A stretch of DNA of 17,732 nucleotides, from contig CAZSUA010000089.1 of NCBI GenBank assembly GCA_964609655.1, positions 1 to 17,732 of the forward strand, written 5' to 3'. This document shows positions 1 to 7,545 of the stretch, one piece after another. The translations under genes were made by a program, and so were the position numbers. The DNA comes from JBBRRP01 sp964609655. GTDB taxonomy: Bacteria; Myxococcota_A; Polyangia; Polyangiales; Polyangiaceae. Below the pieces are notes generated by a model. That model saw only the letters and a list, made by a program, of their open reading frames with translations, was not told the DNA's origin and did no database searches. Each line of letters begins with the position of its first letter. Positions within the stretch are counted from its first letter, which is position 1.

Positions 1-200
1 AGCCCGGACCGTTCGTGGATCCCGTTCCGCCCGCTTGCATGGACGTTCCGTTGGAATTCTGGCCGCCTCCCGAGGGGCTTGAAATAGTTGACGCCTTTCG
101 AGGGTTCTCACTGCTCTGGCTGCAGCCCACCGCGGCAAATGTGCCCACCATCGCCACCATCGCCGAAGAGCGTACAGTTCGTCTCATTGTCCCCCAGTAA
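1..200 (+). CDS. Possible 3' end of an unrecognised gene, cut by the left edge
   Basis: The frame is open from base 3 of the window to a TAA at 198-200, giving about 65 residues with no stop, so a gene may enter from the left. The visible peptide is rich in proline and aliphatic residues (contains EFWPPPEGLEIVD and ends EERTVRLIVPQ). It reads like a plausible folded C-terminus ending in a beta strand, but I do not recognise a family. A GTG at 15 could in principle be a start, but no ribosome-binding site stands out. Because only 200 bases are visible, chance openness in GC-rich DNA cannot be excluded. Confidence 0.35.
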   Translation, partial: PGPFVDPVPPACMDVPLEFWPPPEGLEIVDAFRGFSLLWLQPTAANVPTIATIAEERTVRLIVPQ

Positions 201-486
201 CTCTGGGTGCCACGCCTAGGCCATATTTGGAGATCGCCTGCGGAAACGTCGCCTGGAAAAAAGCGGCGAGGCTCAACTGGTGTTCGAGCGGATATGACTT
301 GTTGTCCATTGCCGTGGTTGAAAGGGAGAGCGCCCTTTGTTCCTTGCGAGATAGTAAGCATGCTTACTATCCTGTGTTCGACTGAAGGACCTCATAACCT
401 CCGCATGCATTCGAGCCCGGGCAGATCATCCAGGTGGCGGGGGGTGAGCCGCTCGCAAATGCGGAGAAGCGTAGTTGAGCCTGGCG
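201..486. other. Gene-poor intergenic stretch
   Basis: About 290 bp lie between the possible gene end at 200 and the stop of the U32 gene at 487. Plus-strand frames here give only arginine/serine/proline-rich peptides typical of random GC-rich DNA. A minus-strand frame of about 40 codons is also unconvincing. The only strong structure is the perfect palindrome at 350-371. A short imperfect hairpin (TCGCC/GGCGA arms near 250-270) lacks a T tract and is not called as a terminator. Confidence 0.6.
350..371. promoter_or_regulatory. Perfect 22-bp palindrome, candidate repressor operator
   Basis: The half-site GATAGTAAGCA is followed directly by its exact reverse complement TGCTTACTATC, giving 22 bp of uninterrupted dyad symmetry. 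Such length and symmetry are typical of operators for dimeric regulators such as the TetR family. The right half contains TACTAT (365-370), a fair -10 hexamer, with TTGCGA (344-349) as a weak -35 at 15-bp spacing. The same hexamer occurs on the other strand by symmetry. No regulator gene and no obvious target start codon lies beside it in this window, so the regulated gene is unknown. The symmetry is seen; the function is inferred. Confidence 0.5.
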
Positions 487-3078
487 TCAGGGGCCTTGGA
501 TCACACGCAAACTGCCGCTCACCACTCCGTAACCGAGTGGTGCTTTGAGTGTGCGGCGCAGCTCTTCGGGCCGCGTCTGCCCCATCAGGAGCCCGCGGTA
601 AGCCGCGACAACCTGGCTGGTTTGTTCCGCTGATTCTTGAACTAGCTCTACCCGAAATCGCCGCACACCGAGCGCTTGGAGCTTGGGCACGAGGCTCGCG
701 GCGCTCTGGGCTTGGGCGTGAAAAACAGTATTTCGGCAGCCGACATCCGCCTCGACTGGGTGCTCTAGGCCCGTTCGGTCGCGGAGCTTGACCTTGTGGG
801 TGTCGCAGGGGCGGCCACAGGTTTTATAGTCTTTGCCGGTGGAGAGCAGCGCGGCGTAGACGCAGTGCTCCATGTGGAAGAGGGGCATGGGTTGGTGGAG
901 CACGAGCTCCGCATACGGGGCAAGCTCGCTGAGGAAGCTGCTCAGCTGTTGTTCGTTGAGATCGAATGAGGGCGTGAACGCCGAGAGCCCAGCGCTCAAG
1001 GCTTGTGCCACGCTGAAGCGATTGCTGAGGTTGAGCGAGAAATCTCCGATGTAGAGCGGGCCATTCGGGCTTTTTGGAAGGTCTTTCAGCTCATGCAACG
1101 TTCCGAGGCCGCGTACGAGAAACGCATCAGGCTCGAGGCCGCGCAAGTAGCGATCGATCTTGGCCTCACCAGGCTTCCGAATGCGAGGCGGCGCGACACC
1201 CACGAAAGCGGCGCCATTGCTGCGCAGGCTGGCAACAGCGGTAGCGCAGCCTTTCAATTCCAGGAAGTCGAGGTAGACACCGGCGGCGCCCGCAGCAAGC
1301 GCGGCCTCGGCTTGGGCGAGCGTTCGGCAGGTCACAAATAGACCTCCCGGAGCGGGTTCGAGTGGAGCCTTGGTCAGCGGCTCGTTGAGGGCGTTCGCGA
1401 GAAAGGTCTGGGCGTATTCGGGGGCGTGTTGGATCGGTGCGCGGTGGGCGTTCTCGCTCAGGCTTTGAATCAAATGGCGGCGCGCTTGATTGAGATGTGA
1501 AAGAGGAACGAGCGCTCCCTCGGGAATGGCGAGTGTCGCGCTGCCCAGGCGATAACCTGTGCCTCCGAGGCGGCTCAGCGCTTCGCGCAGTTGGGCCTCG
1601 CTGGTGGGCGATTTCTGTGCGATTTCGAGCGGGGTTGGGAGCTCCACACTCACCGAGCCGCCGAGTTCGGAGGTCGCGGACAAGCGGGCTGGGGCGCCGA
1701 ATTGTCCTTCCAGCCGAAAATCTATGGAGGCTTCGCGCCCCTTCAAACGCTCTTCCTCTTTCAGGAGCCGTTCACTGCGCGGCGAATGGGTCAAAAACAC
1801 GCGCCGTCCGACGGTCGCGGCGTGAAGCTCTCGCTCGCGCCCCAAGTGCAACCAGACGCGCTCTCCCGGCAGCGCTGCCTCCACGGCACGCCCATTCACC
1901 TCCAGGGCCCAAATGCGCCCTCCCACTTCGCCGCCCCCGCCTTTGCCACCCTGCACCAAAATCCCATCACCCAAATGCAGCTCAGCACTGAGCGCTACCT
2001 CGATCTCAGCATGCTGTCCGCGTTGGCGACGCCCGAGCACGTGCCCCAAATTAAGACCTCTGTGGTCACAGGTTTCACCGTCGACGAGCGTCTGATGATT
2101 CACACCCCCCAAGAAGCCGGCGCCGGAGCCGCGCGAAAAGCTGCTGTGCGAAAGGAAGCGGAGCTTTTCCAATTGTGAGGAAAACACTTTGGATTCGGGC
2201 TCTGGCGCGGGTTCGCCCGAGCGCGACCGGGTGCGGTCCGTGGTTGGCGGGGCCGTCGCCGAAACGTCGAGCGCGTCCACCGCATGCCGATACAGCCTGG
2301 TGGTGCTGGATACGTACTCAGCGCCTTTGAGTCGGCCTTCAATCTTGAGCGAGCGCACCCCAACCTTCGCCAATTCGGGGACGAGATTGGCCGCATCCAG
2401 ATCCTGCGGCGATAGAAGATAAGCTTTGTCTCCGAGTGGGACCAGTTGACCATCGACCACGAAATCGTACGGCAAGCGGCAGGCCTGCGCACACGCACCG
2501 CGATTCGCACTCCGACCTCCCAGCGCTTCACTCGTCAGACACTGACCGGAATAGGCCACGCACAACGCGCCATGCACGAAAACTTCTAGCTCAACATTCG
2601 TGGAGCTGCGCACCTCCGCGATTTCCTCAAGCGAAAGCTCACGGGCCAAGACGACACGCGAAGCCCCCAGCTCACGTGCAAACTCCACTGAACTCGCATC
2701 CGTGCAGGTCATTTGCGTGGATGCGTGAAGGGCGAGCTCTGGAAAGGCTCGCTGTGCAAGTCGCATCACCCCGAGATCCTGAACAATCAAGGCGTCCACA
2801 CCGGCTTCGGCGCACGCCTGGAGCGTCGCCATCAGCGCAGGCAACTCGTTGTCGAACACGAGAGTATTGAGCGCTACATAACCCTTCACCCCGGAACGAT
2901 GCAGGCCAGCCATGATTTCAGGCAGAACGGCCTGAGTAAAGTTGGCGGCACGCGCGCGCGCATTGAACTGCTGCAGGCCAAAGTAAACGGCATCCGCGCC
3001 AGCATTCACCGCCGCCTGCATGGCCTCACGGGTGCCCGCTGGAGCTAAAATTTCAGGGCGATCCGCTGATGTCGGCAT
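487..3078 (-). CDS. rlhA: U32 family protein, probable 23S rRNA cytidine hydroxylase (RlhA-like)
   Basis: This 863-aa protein belongs to the U32 'peptidase' family, whose RlhA branch makes 5-hydroxycytidine in 23S rRNA. The N-terminus (PEILAPAGTREAM, about residues 8-20) and VYFGLQQFNARARAANF (31-47) start a TIM-barrel-like domain. The U32 signature EVFVHGALCVAYSGQCLTS is at 165-183. Cysteines 173, 180, 196 and 200 are placed as expected for an iron-sulfur or metal site. A second set (C739, C754, C758, C781, in MEHCVYAALL and KTCGRPCDTHKVKLRD) lies in the C-terminal repeat, as in the long RlhA-type members. It is longer than E. coli RlhA (about 650 aa), partly through a low-complexity Pro/Arg/Ser/Glu insertion near 273-297. 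The ATG start has no clear ribosome-binding site but fits the family's N-terminus. Family assignment is firm; the exact substrate is inferred, and a protease role is the older alternative. Confidence 0.88.
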   Translation of the reverse strand: MPTSADRPEILAPAGTREAMQAAVNAGADAVYFGLQQFNARARAANFTQAVLPEIMAGLHRSGVKGYVALNTLVFDNELPALMATLQACAEAGVDALIVQDLGVMRLAQRAFPELALHASTQMTCTDASSVEFARELGASRVVLARELSLEEIAEVRSSTNVELEVFVHGALCVAYSGQCLTSEALGGRSANRGACAQACRLPYDFVVDGQLVPLGDKAYLLSPQDLDAANLVPELAKVGVRSLKIEGRLKGAEYVSSTTRLYRHAVDALDVSATAPPTTDRTRSRSGEPAPEPESKVFSSQLEKLRFLSHSSFSRGSGAGFLGGVNHQTLVDGETCDHRGLNLGHVLGRRQRGQHAEIEVALSAELHLGDGILVQGGKGGGGEVGGRIWALEVNGRAVEAALPGERVWLHLGRERELHAATVGRRVFLTHSPRSERLLKEEERLKGREASIDFRLEGQFGAPARLSATSELGGSVSVELPTPLEIAQKSPTSEAQLREALSRLGGTGYRLGSATLAIPEGALVPLSHLNQARRHLIQSLSENAHRAPIQHAPEYAQTFLANALNEPLTKAPLEPAPGGLFVTCRTLAQAEAALAAGAAGVYLDFLELKGCATAVASLRSNGAAFVGVAPPRIRKPGEAKIDRYLRGLEPDAFLVRGLGTLHELKDLPKSPNGPLYIGDFSLNLSNRFSVAQALSAGLSAFTPSFDLNEQQLSSFLSELAPYAELVLHQPMPLFHMEHCVYAALLSTGKDYKTCGRPCDTHKVKLRDRTGLEHPVEADVGCRNTVFHAQAQSAASLVPKLQALGVRRFRVELVQESAEQTSQVVAAYRGLLMGQTRPEELRRTLKAPLGYGVVSGSLRVIQGP

Positions 3079-3273
3079 GGGGGCGCCAGTTATGGAACCT
3101 GAACGCGCCCGCGGCCAGTGACGTCGCTTCTCTGCACGGCTTTGGGCTGGATCTCCGCCGGTGGTTCGAGCCGTTGTCGCGGAAAACCGTCGGCCTGTGG
3201 GCGCCTACGGGCCGATTGGTGTAGAAGGGCGATGGCAGCGACCAAACGCCGCGGTCTGACAGGAGAGGCCAGC
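3079..3273. promoter_or_regulatory. Divergent intergenic region between U32 gene and methyltransferase
   Basis: This 195-bp gap must contain the promoters of both flanking divergent genes. Apart from the Shine-Dalgarno sequence AGGAGAGG at 3261-3268 in front of the methyltransferase, I see no convincing -35/-10 pair and no long inverted repeat. The open frame running through it on the plus strand is treated as chance, because the ribosome-binding site sits at 3261. Confidence 0.4.
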
Positions 3274-4131
3274 ATGAACGCAACACCAACGACTCCGATC
3301 GAGGTTTGGAACGACATCATCGCTCCTAAGTACATCCAGTTTCGTCACATCTTGGTCGGAGGCCTCGCGATTCATGGGCAGTTAGCGCTGGCCAAGGCCG
3401 GCCCGAGTAGAGGGGAGTGCGTGCTGGATGTGGGCTGTGGCCTTGGCGATAGCACGCTCGATCTCGCCACGCGGGTGGGGCCTGAAGGCAGGGCTCTCGG
3501 CGTAGATTGCTGTGAATCATTTCTGGAGTTCGGGAAGGAAGCTGCTGCTGCAGCGCACGCCGCGAACGTTGTTTTTGAGAATGCGGATGCAGTAACGAAG
3601 GTTTTCGCGCCGGAATTTGAGTTTGGTTTCTCGCGCTTCGGTACGATGTTTTTCGCCAGCCCCGTGGCGGCTTTGCGAAATATTCGGAGCGCTTTGAAAC
3701 CAGGCGGCCGCCTGTTGATGGTGGTTTGGCGCACGCTGGATGATAACGAATGGATGGGGCTGGCTAAGCGCATCGCTTTGAAGCACCTGCCGCCCCCGGA
3801 TGAGCAGGCAGCTAGCTGCGGCCCAGGGCCATTCTCGATGGCGTCAGAAACGCTGGTGTCGGAGATCCTCCAGGCGGCGGGCTATTCCGATATTCAGTTC
3901 GAGCGCAATGATGTGCGAGTCGTGGTTGGTAAGACGCTCGAGGATGCGATCAACTTTCAGTTGGCAATGGGGCCAGCGGGCGAAATTGTTCGCGAAGCCG
4001 GTGTGCTTGGTGAGGAGAAACGCCCGGTAATCGTCGAAGAGTTGCGTGCGCTGCTCGCGCCTTTCGTGACGCCGGAGGGCGTCATGATGGGCTCAAGTTC
4101 GTGGGCCGTGCGCGCTCGAAATCCAGCTTGA
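3274..4131 (+). CDS. Class I SAM-dependent methyltransferase (UbiE/type 11-like)
   Basis: A 285-aa cytosolic methyltransferase. Motif I, the AdoMet-binding loop, is VLDVGCGLGDS at about residues 50-60, followed by the acidic strand end LGVDCCESF. GFSRFGTMFFASPVAALRNIRSALKPGGRLLMVVWR carries motifs post-I to III of the type 11 family. The ATG at 3274 is chosen over an in-frame upstream start at 3118 because AGGAGAGG (3261-3268) sits 5 nt before it and the upstream extension is not protein-like. The substrate cannot be read from sequence; small molecules such as quinones, fatty acids or polyketide-type metabolites are typical of the family. It stands alone on the plus strand after a 195-bp gap from the divergent U32 gene, with a hairpin right behind its stop. 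Confidence 0.88.
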   Translation: MNATPTTPIEVWNDIIAPKYIQFRHILVGGLAIHGQLALAKAGPSRGECVLDVGCGLGDSTLDLATRVGPEGRALGVDCCESFLEFGKEAAAAAHAANVVFENADAVTKVFAPEFEFGFSRFGTMFFASPVAALRNIRSALKPGGRLLMVVWRTLDDNEWMGLAKRIALKHLPPPDEQAASCGPGPFSMASETLVSEILQAAGYSDIQFERNDVRVVVGKTLEDAINFQLAMGPAGEIVREAGVLGEEKRPVIVEELRALLAPFVTPEGVMMGSSSWAVRARNPA

Positions 4132-4132
4132 T

Positions 4133-4152
4133 CCCGCGGGAACGGCCGCGGG
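4133..4152 (+). terminator. GC-rich stem-loop after methyltransferase stop
   Basis: CCCGCGG (4133-4139) and CCGCGGG (4146-4152) are exact reverse complements separated by a 6-nt loop, starting one base after the methyltransferase stop codon. The stem is all G/C and should be very stable. It is not followed by a run of T, so it is not a classical intrinsic terminator. It could protect the mRNA 3' end, assist termination, or reduce read-through into the toxin-like cassette that follows. Confidence 0.35.
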
Positions 4153-4202
4153 GGCGCCCAACCGCTCCGCAACGTGCGGCCCAGTCCCGTTTAGGCTAAC
4201 TT

Positions 4203-4433
4203 GTGGAGATGGCCCCGGCAGATCTGAAGCGAGAGATCGATGAGCTGACGGATGAGTATCGTCGGCGCTGCCTGTGGTTCCTGCGCGAAGGGTACTATCC
4301 GGCAACGCAAGCCGAGCAGCTGCGGGTCTTAGACGCCGTGGCGCGCCATGGGGATGCAGCGGGCTTCCGTCGTGCTAAAGCACTGCGGCTATGGCTCTCA
4401 CCGCCTACCAGCGCCGGGTCGTCCGGCTCCTAG
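4203..4433 (+). CDS. Small protein paired with nucleotidyltransferase, putative antitoxin
   Basis: A 76-aa acidic/basic helical-looking protein: LKREIDELTDEYRRRCLWFLREGYY, then a QLRVLDAVARHGD segment and a FRRAKALRLWLS tail. The style resembles small proteins I recall immediately upstream of AbiEii-type nucleotidyltransferase genes, but I cannot confirm this without a search. The GTG at 4203 is taken as the start because AGG (4193-4195) lies 7 nt upstream; an ATG at 4209 (74 aa) is an equal alternative. Its last 43 bases overlap the next gene in another frame, so the pair is almost certainly co-translated. In MenAT-type modules a small upstream protein neutralises the nucleotidyltransferase. 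That role here is inference from layout, and no DNA-binding motif is visible. Confidence 0.68.
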   Translation: MEMAPADLKREIDELTDEYRRRCLWFLREGYYPATQAEQLRVLDAVARHGDAAGFRRAKALRLWLSPPTSAGSSGS

Positions 4434-5200
4434 CAGGCAGTCGCCAAGTCACGGGTGAGAGTTACGTTGCGGGTGGCTCTGCTCTCAACGAGCACTTGGG
4501 CGCGCCTCGCATCTCTTCGGATGTCGATCTGTTTCACGACACCCAGGAGGCGCTCCAAGCAACCTTCAGCGCTGATGTGCTGTTGTTGGAAAGTGCAGGC
4601 TTCGCTGTCAAGGTAAGTCGTGAGCGTCCGGCATTCATTGAAGCGGTGGTAACCCAAGGGCCCGAAGGGGTCTTGTTACAGTGGGTTCGCGACAGCACCT
4701 TCCGGTTCTTTCCGCTGGTGAGCCACCCCGAGCTAGGTGTGACTCTGCACCCCTTCGATCTGGCGACGAACAAGATCCTGGCACTGGTGGGTCGGCTTGA
4801 GCCCCGCGATTGGGTGGATGTGATTGAGTGCCACCGCAGGCTTCAACCATTGGGATATCTTGCGTGGGCGGCGTGTGGTAAAGATCCGGGCTTTAGCCCA
4901 CTTGCCATTATCGAATACGCAGCGCGCCAACACTATTCGGTCGAGGAGGTGCACGCGTTGTCGTTCGCAGGGCCCTCGCCCGATGTGGCGGATCTGTCCC
5001 GCCAGTGGCGCACGATGATGGAGGAGGCGCGGTACTTGATTGACGTGCTGCCAGGGTTCGAGTGCGGGAAATGTGTGTTAGACAGCCAAGATGCGCTCTT
5101 TCGCGGCAGTGCTGGGGATGCCGAGCGTGCGCTTCTGGAGGGCCGTTTGAAATTTCATGCGGGCCACATCGGTGGGGCTCTTCCTCAAGTTGTGAATTAG
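4391..5200 (+). CDS. AbiEii/MenT-like nucleotidyltransferase, putative toxin
   Basis: A 269-aa member of the nucleotidyltransferase-like AbiEii/AbiGii (DUF1814) group. The core motifs are all present: GGSAL (28-32), the metal-binding SSDVDLF with D44 and D46, then NKILALVGRLEPRDWVDV with K128, R135, D140 and D143. This matches the conserved Lys and Asp of the family. Characterised members such as MenT toxins transfer nucleotides to tRNA 3' ends, and AbiEii acts in abortive phage defence. The C-terminal third is not recognisable. There is no ribosome-binding site before the ATG, consistent with translational coupling to the overlapping small gene. Its stop lies 31 bp from the convergent peptidase stop, with no clear terminator between. 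A housekeeping nucleotidyltransferase role cannot be excluded. Confidence 0.8.
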   Translation: MALTAYQRRVVRLLAGSRQVTGESYVAGGSALNEHLGAPRISSDVDLFHDTQEALQATFSADVLLLESAGFAVKVSRERPAFIEAVVTQGPEGVLLQWVRDSTFRFFPLVSHPELGVTLHPFDLATNKILALVGRLEPRDWVDVIECHRRLQPLGYLAWAACGKDPGFSPLAIIEYAARQHYSVEEVHALSFAGPSPDVADLSRQWRTMMEEARYLIDVLPGFECGKCVLDSQDALFRGSAGDAERALLEGRLKFHAGHIGGALPQVVN

Positions 5201-5231
5201 ATCTGGCAGCGATCCCACGGGCGAACCCCCG

Positions 5232-5969
5232 TTATTCGATCGTGCTTGTCGAGTCGCCGCGCCGGATGTCGAAGTGGAAGTGATTTTTGTGGGCTCGGTT
5301 GAAGTTGGGGGTTAATAGGTGGTGAAAGATCCCGGCTTCGTAAACTTGGCACACGATGCGTCGCAGCAGCGCGGCTTTGGCTGAGGGATCGGCTTTCGTG
5401 CCGGTGCCGCATACGGGGGCGCCGATTCTTCCACCCCAATCCCTCTCCACGTTGAGAACTTGGCCGTCGTTGAGGGTGAACTCGGTAATATCTACGGCAA
5501 GTCCGTAGGCGTGTTGGCTCTTCTTGCGGGAATGCGGCAAGCGCGCTTTAGGTCGGTAAAAATTATCGATGCGCACCGCCATGACGTCGCTCTCTGCCAA
5601 GAGTTCCGCAAGCTTCTCGAGCGCCAAGGCCAACCGACAGTCGAGCAAGCTATGGGGGCTTCGATCGTGGGGCGTTTGAAACTGAATGTTGCCATGTGGC
5701 CCGCTCAGACGCACGGGAACGGCCACCCCGTTCGTGGGACCCCGCGCGGCCTTCACTGACGCTCCGAGACGACGCAGCTCCTGGCGGCACGCAGCAGGGC
5801 CGAGCTTGGCGAAACGCGTTGCAGCCAGCGCGGGAGTGGGAGTGGGCTTGGGCTGTCGGCGGGCGGTCGAATGACGCGTGGGTTTGTGTTTCGGCGCACT
5901 TTGCGCCGGGTGGCCTTGCAGCAGCAGCGGCAACAAAAGAAGCGTGGCGAGCCACGGGCGGACCGTCAT
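5232..5969 (-). CDS. Secreted extensin-like metallopeptidase (M15-type fold)
   Basis: A 245-aa protein with an extensin-like C-terminal domain, related to zinc D-Ala-D-Ala peptidases. The N-terminus (MTVRPWLATLLLLPLLL) is a signal peptide with probable cleavage after AQSA (about residue 25). A Lys/Arg/Pro/Thr-rich linker follows at 26-48. Zinc-site residues are visible in SQHAYGLAVDI (H153, D160) and HKNHFHFDI (H230, H232). Cysteines 61, 111, 187 and 207 may form two disulfides. ATG 5969 is chosen over an in-frame TTG at 6011 because the signal peptide begins directly there. There is no Shine-Dalgarno, and TACACT (minus strand, 5982-5977) ends 7 nt before the ATG. The expected role is peptidoglycan trimming in the periplasm. 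The substrate is inferred. Confidence 0.82.
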   Translation of the reverse strand: MTVRPWLATLLLLPLLLQGHPAQSAPKHKPTRHSTARRQPKPTPTPALAATRFAKLGPAACRQELRRLGASVKAARGPTNGVAVPVRLSGPHGNIQFQTPHDRSPHSLLDCRLALALEKLAELLAESDVMAVRIDNFYRPKARLPHSRKKSQHAYGLAVDITEFTLNDGQVLNVERDWGGRIGAPVCGTGTKADPSAKAALLRRIVCQVYEAGIFHHLLTPNFNRAHKNHFHFDIRRGDSTSTIE

Positions 5970-6037
5970 CGGGGCCAGTGTAGACTGAATGGCCGACCTT
6001 GCACTATCCAAGGCAGCCCCGCCCCACCTGAGGATTC

Positions 6038-7528
6038 ATGTTCATCGACGCGCGCACTCTGCCCGAAGGAACCGAGCTTGAAGCAGATGTGGTGATTGCG
6101 GGGGCTGGCGCGGCAGGCATCACGCTTGCCAAGCGGCTGGCCGCGGCTGGGATCTCGGTGGTGGTTCTGGAGAGCGGCGGACACGAGTTCGAGGCTGAGA
6201 CCCAGGCGTTGGCGCTCGGGGAGATATCTGGTGCTGATTACTGGGCGCTCGATACAGCACGCTTGCGCTATTTTGGTGGAACCACGAACCATTGGACAGG
6301 TTGGTGTCGGCCCTTAGATCCGCATGATTTCGAGAAGCGATCCTGGGTGCAGCAGAGCGGGTGGCCGCTTTCGCGCACCGATCTTGATCCTTTCTACCGG
6401 CGCGCGCACGAACTGTGCGAGCTGGGGGAGTACGTTTACGATCCCAAGCATTGGGCTGAAAAGACCAAGACAAGCCTCCTGCCGCTCGACGATACGCCCC
6501 TTCAAACGACGCTCTGGCAGCTCAGCACACCGACGCGCTTTGGCCCCAGATATCGCGAAAGCTTGCTGAATGCTCCGAACGTGCAAGTGGTACTCAACAC
6601 CAACGTGGTCGCGCTTGAGAACGATGATAATCCGGCTAAAATTCAGCGCGTTCAGGCGCGCACGCTCTCCGGAATTTCGCTGAGCGTGAAGGCCCGAGCC
6701 ACCGTATTGGCGCTCGGCGGCTTGGACAATGCACGCATGCTGTTGATTGGCAGTGGTAAGCGCCCTGGTGGGATCGGGAACGAGCAAGGGCTCGTGGGGC
6801 GTTACTTTGCCGACCATCCGCATTCTGCCGTGGGTATTTTGCTGTGCAATGCTTCAGAAGAACAGATGCGGCTGTACCAAGATGTCGTGGATGTGGGGCG
6901 TCCCGCGGCAGTTCAAGCGTCGCTCGGGATCAAGCCTGAGGTCTTAAAAGAGCATAAGCTTTTGGGGTTCAGCGCCATCTTGCGACCAGTGACTCACGAT
7001 CCTCCGTATCCTGCGGCACAAGCGAAAGCTGTAGCCGCACTTTGGAATGCTGAAAAATCAAAGTCGGTCTTTCCGCTTGAGCTCTTCATTCGGACCGAAC
7101 AGCTTCCCGATCCCGAAAGCTTTCTCACCTTGAGTTCGAAGAAGGATGCGCTCGGGTTGCCCAAGCTTCAGCTGCATTGGCATCACCACGCGCAGACGCT
7201 CGACAGCATTAAGCGCGGTGTGGAGCTTTTGGCGGGGGCGTTTGGGCAGATCGGGCTAGGCCGGGTTCACAGCTATATTCACGCTGGAATTGAGGTCCCG
7301 GGGGCTTGGCCCGAGATCTCCGGCGGCAATCACCATATTGGGACCACGCGCATGGCTGAGGACCCGAGGTGGGGTGTCGTTGATCCGAACTGCAAGGTTT
7401 TCGGAATGGAGAATCTGTTCGTGGCTGGCAGCTCTGTCTATCCCACCACGGGCTACGCCAACCCAACCCTCACGATCGTGGCGCTAGCTTTACGGCTAGG
7501 TGACCACCTGGCAAAGACGCTGAGCTGA
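6038..7528 (+). CDS. GMC family FAD-dependent oxidoreductase
   Basis: A 496-aa flavoprotein of the glucose-methanol-choline family. The FAD-binding Rossmann motif is VVIAGAGAAGITLAKRLAAAG (about 18-38), ending with VVVLESGG. YFGGTTNHWTGW is the usual second flavin-contact region. The C-terminal domain has GGNHHIGTTRM (about 429-439) and TTGYANPTLTI, giving a His433/Asn475-type catalytic pair, and VAGSSVYP before it is typical. These enzymes oxidise alcohols or sugars; the substrate cannot be told here. No export signal is present in this protein. The start ATG has TGAGGA (6029-6034) a few bases upstream. A companion gene begins 17 bp after the stop, which recalls multi-subunit fructose, sorbitol or gluconate dehydrogenases, though no cytochrome c gene is nearby. 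Confidence 0.9.
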   Translation: MFIDARTLPEGTELEADVVIAGAGAAGITLAKRLAAAGISVVVLESGGHEFEAETQALALGEISGADYWALDTARLRYFGGTTNHWTGWCRPLDPHDFEKRSWVQQSGWPLSRTDLDPFYRRAHELCELGEYVYDPKHWAEKTKTSLLPLDDTPLQTTLWQLSTPTRFGPRYRESLLNAPNVQVVLNTNVVALENDDNPAKIQRVQARTLSGISLSVKARATVLALGGLDNARMLLIGSGKRPGGIGNEQGLVGRYFADHPHSAVGILLCNASEEQMRLYQDVVDVGRPAAVQASLGIKPEVLKEHKLLGFSAILRPVTHDPPYPAAQAKAVAALWNAEKSKSVFPLELFIRTEQLPDPESFLTLSSKKDALGLPKLQLHWHHHAQTLDSIKRGVELLAGAFGQIGLGRVHSYIHAGIEVPGAWPEISGGNHHIGTTRMAEDPRWGVVDPNCKVFGMENLFVAGSSVYPTTGYANPTLTIVALALRLGDHLAKTLS

Positions 7529-7545
7529 AGACTCGACCCAACCCC

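Noticed and set aside
207..548. Plus-strand open frame of 113 codons
   Set aside because: Composition is random-looking (Arg/Ser/Pro), there is no ribosome-binding site, and its end overlaps the U32 gene on the opposite strand.
1497..2178. Several long plus-strand open frames antisense to the U32 gene
   Set aside because: They mirror the codon structure of the U32 gene, which has clear family motifs along its whole length; their peptides match nothing.
3118..3273. Upstream in-frame extension of the methyltransferase
   Set aside because: A strong ribosome-binding site at 3261-3268 precedes the ATG at 3274, and the extension resembles no methyltransferase N-terminus.
4133..4152. Stem-loop as a classical intrinsic terminator
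   Set aside because: The stem is perfect, but no T tract follows, so I keep it only as a low-confidence hairpin.
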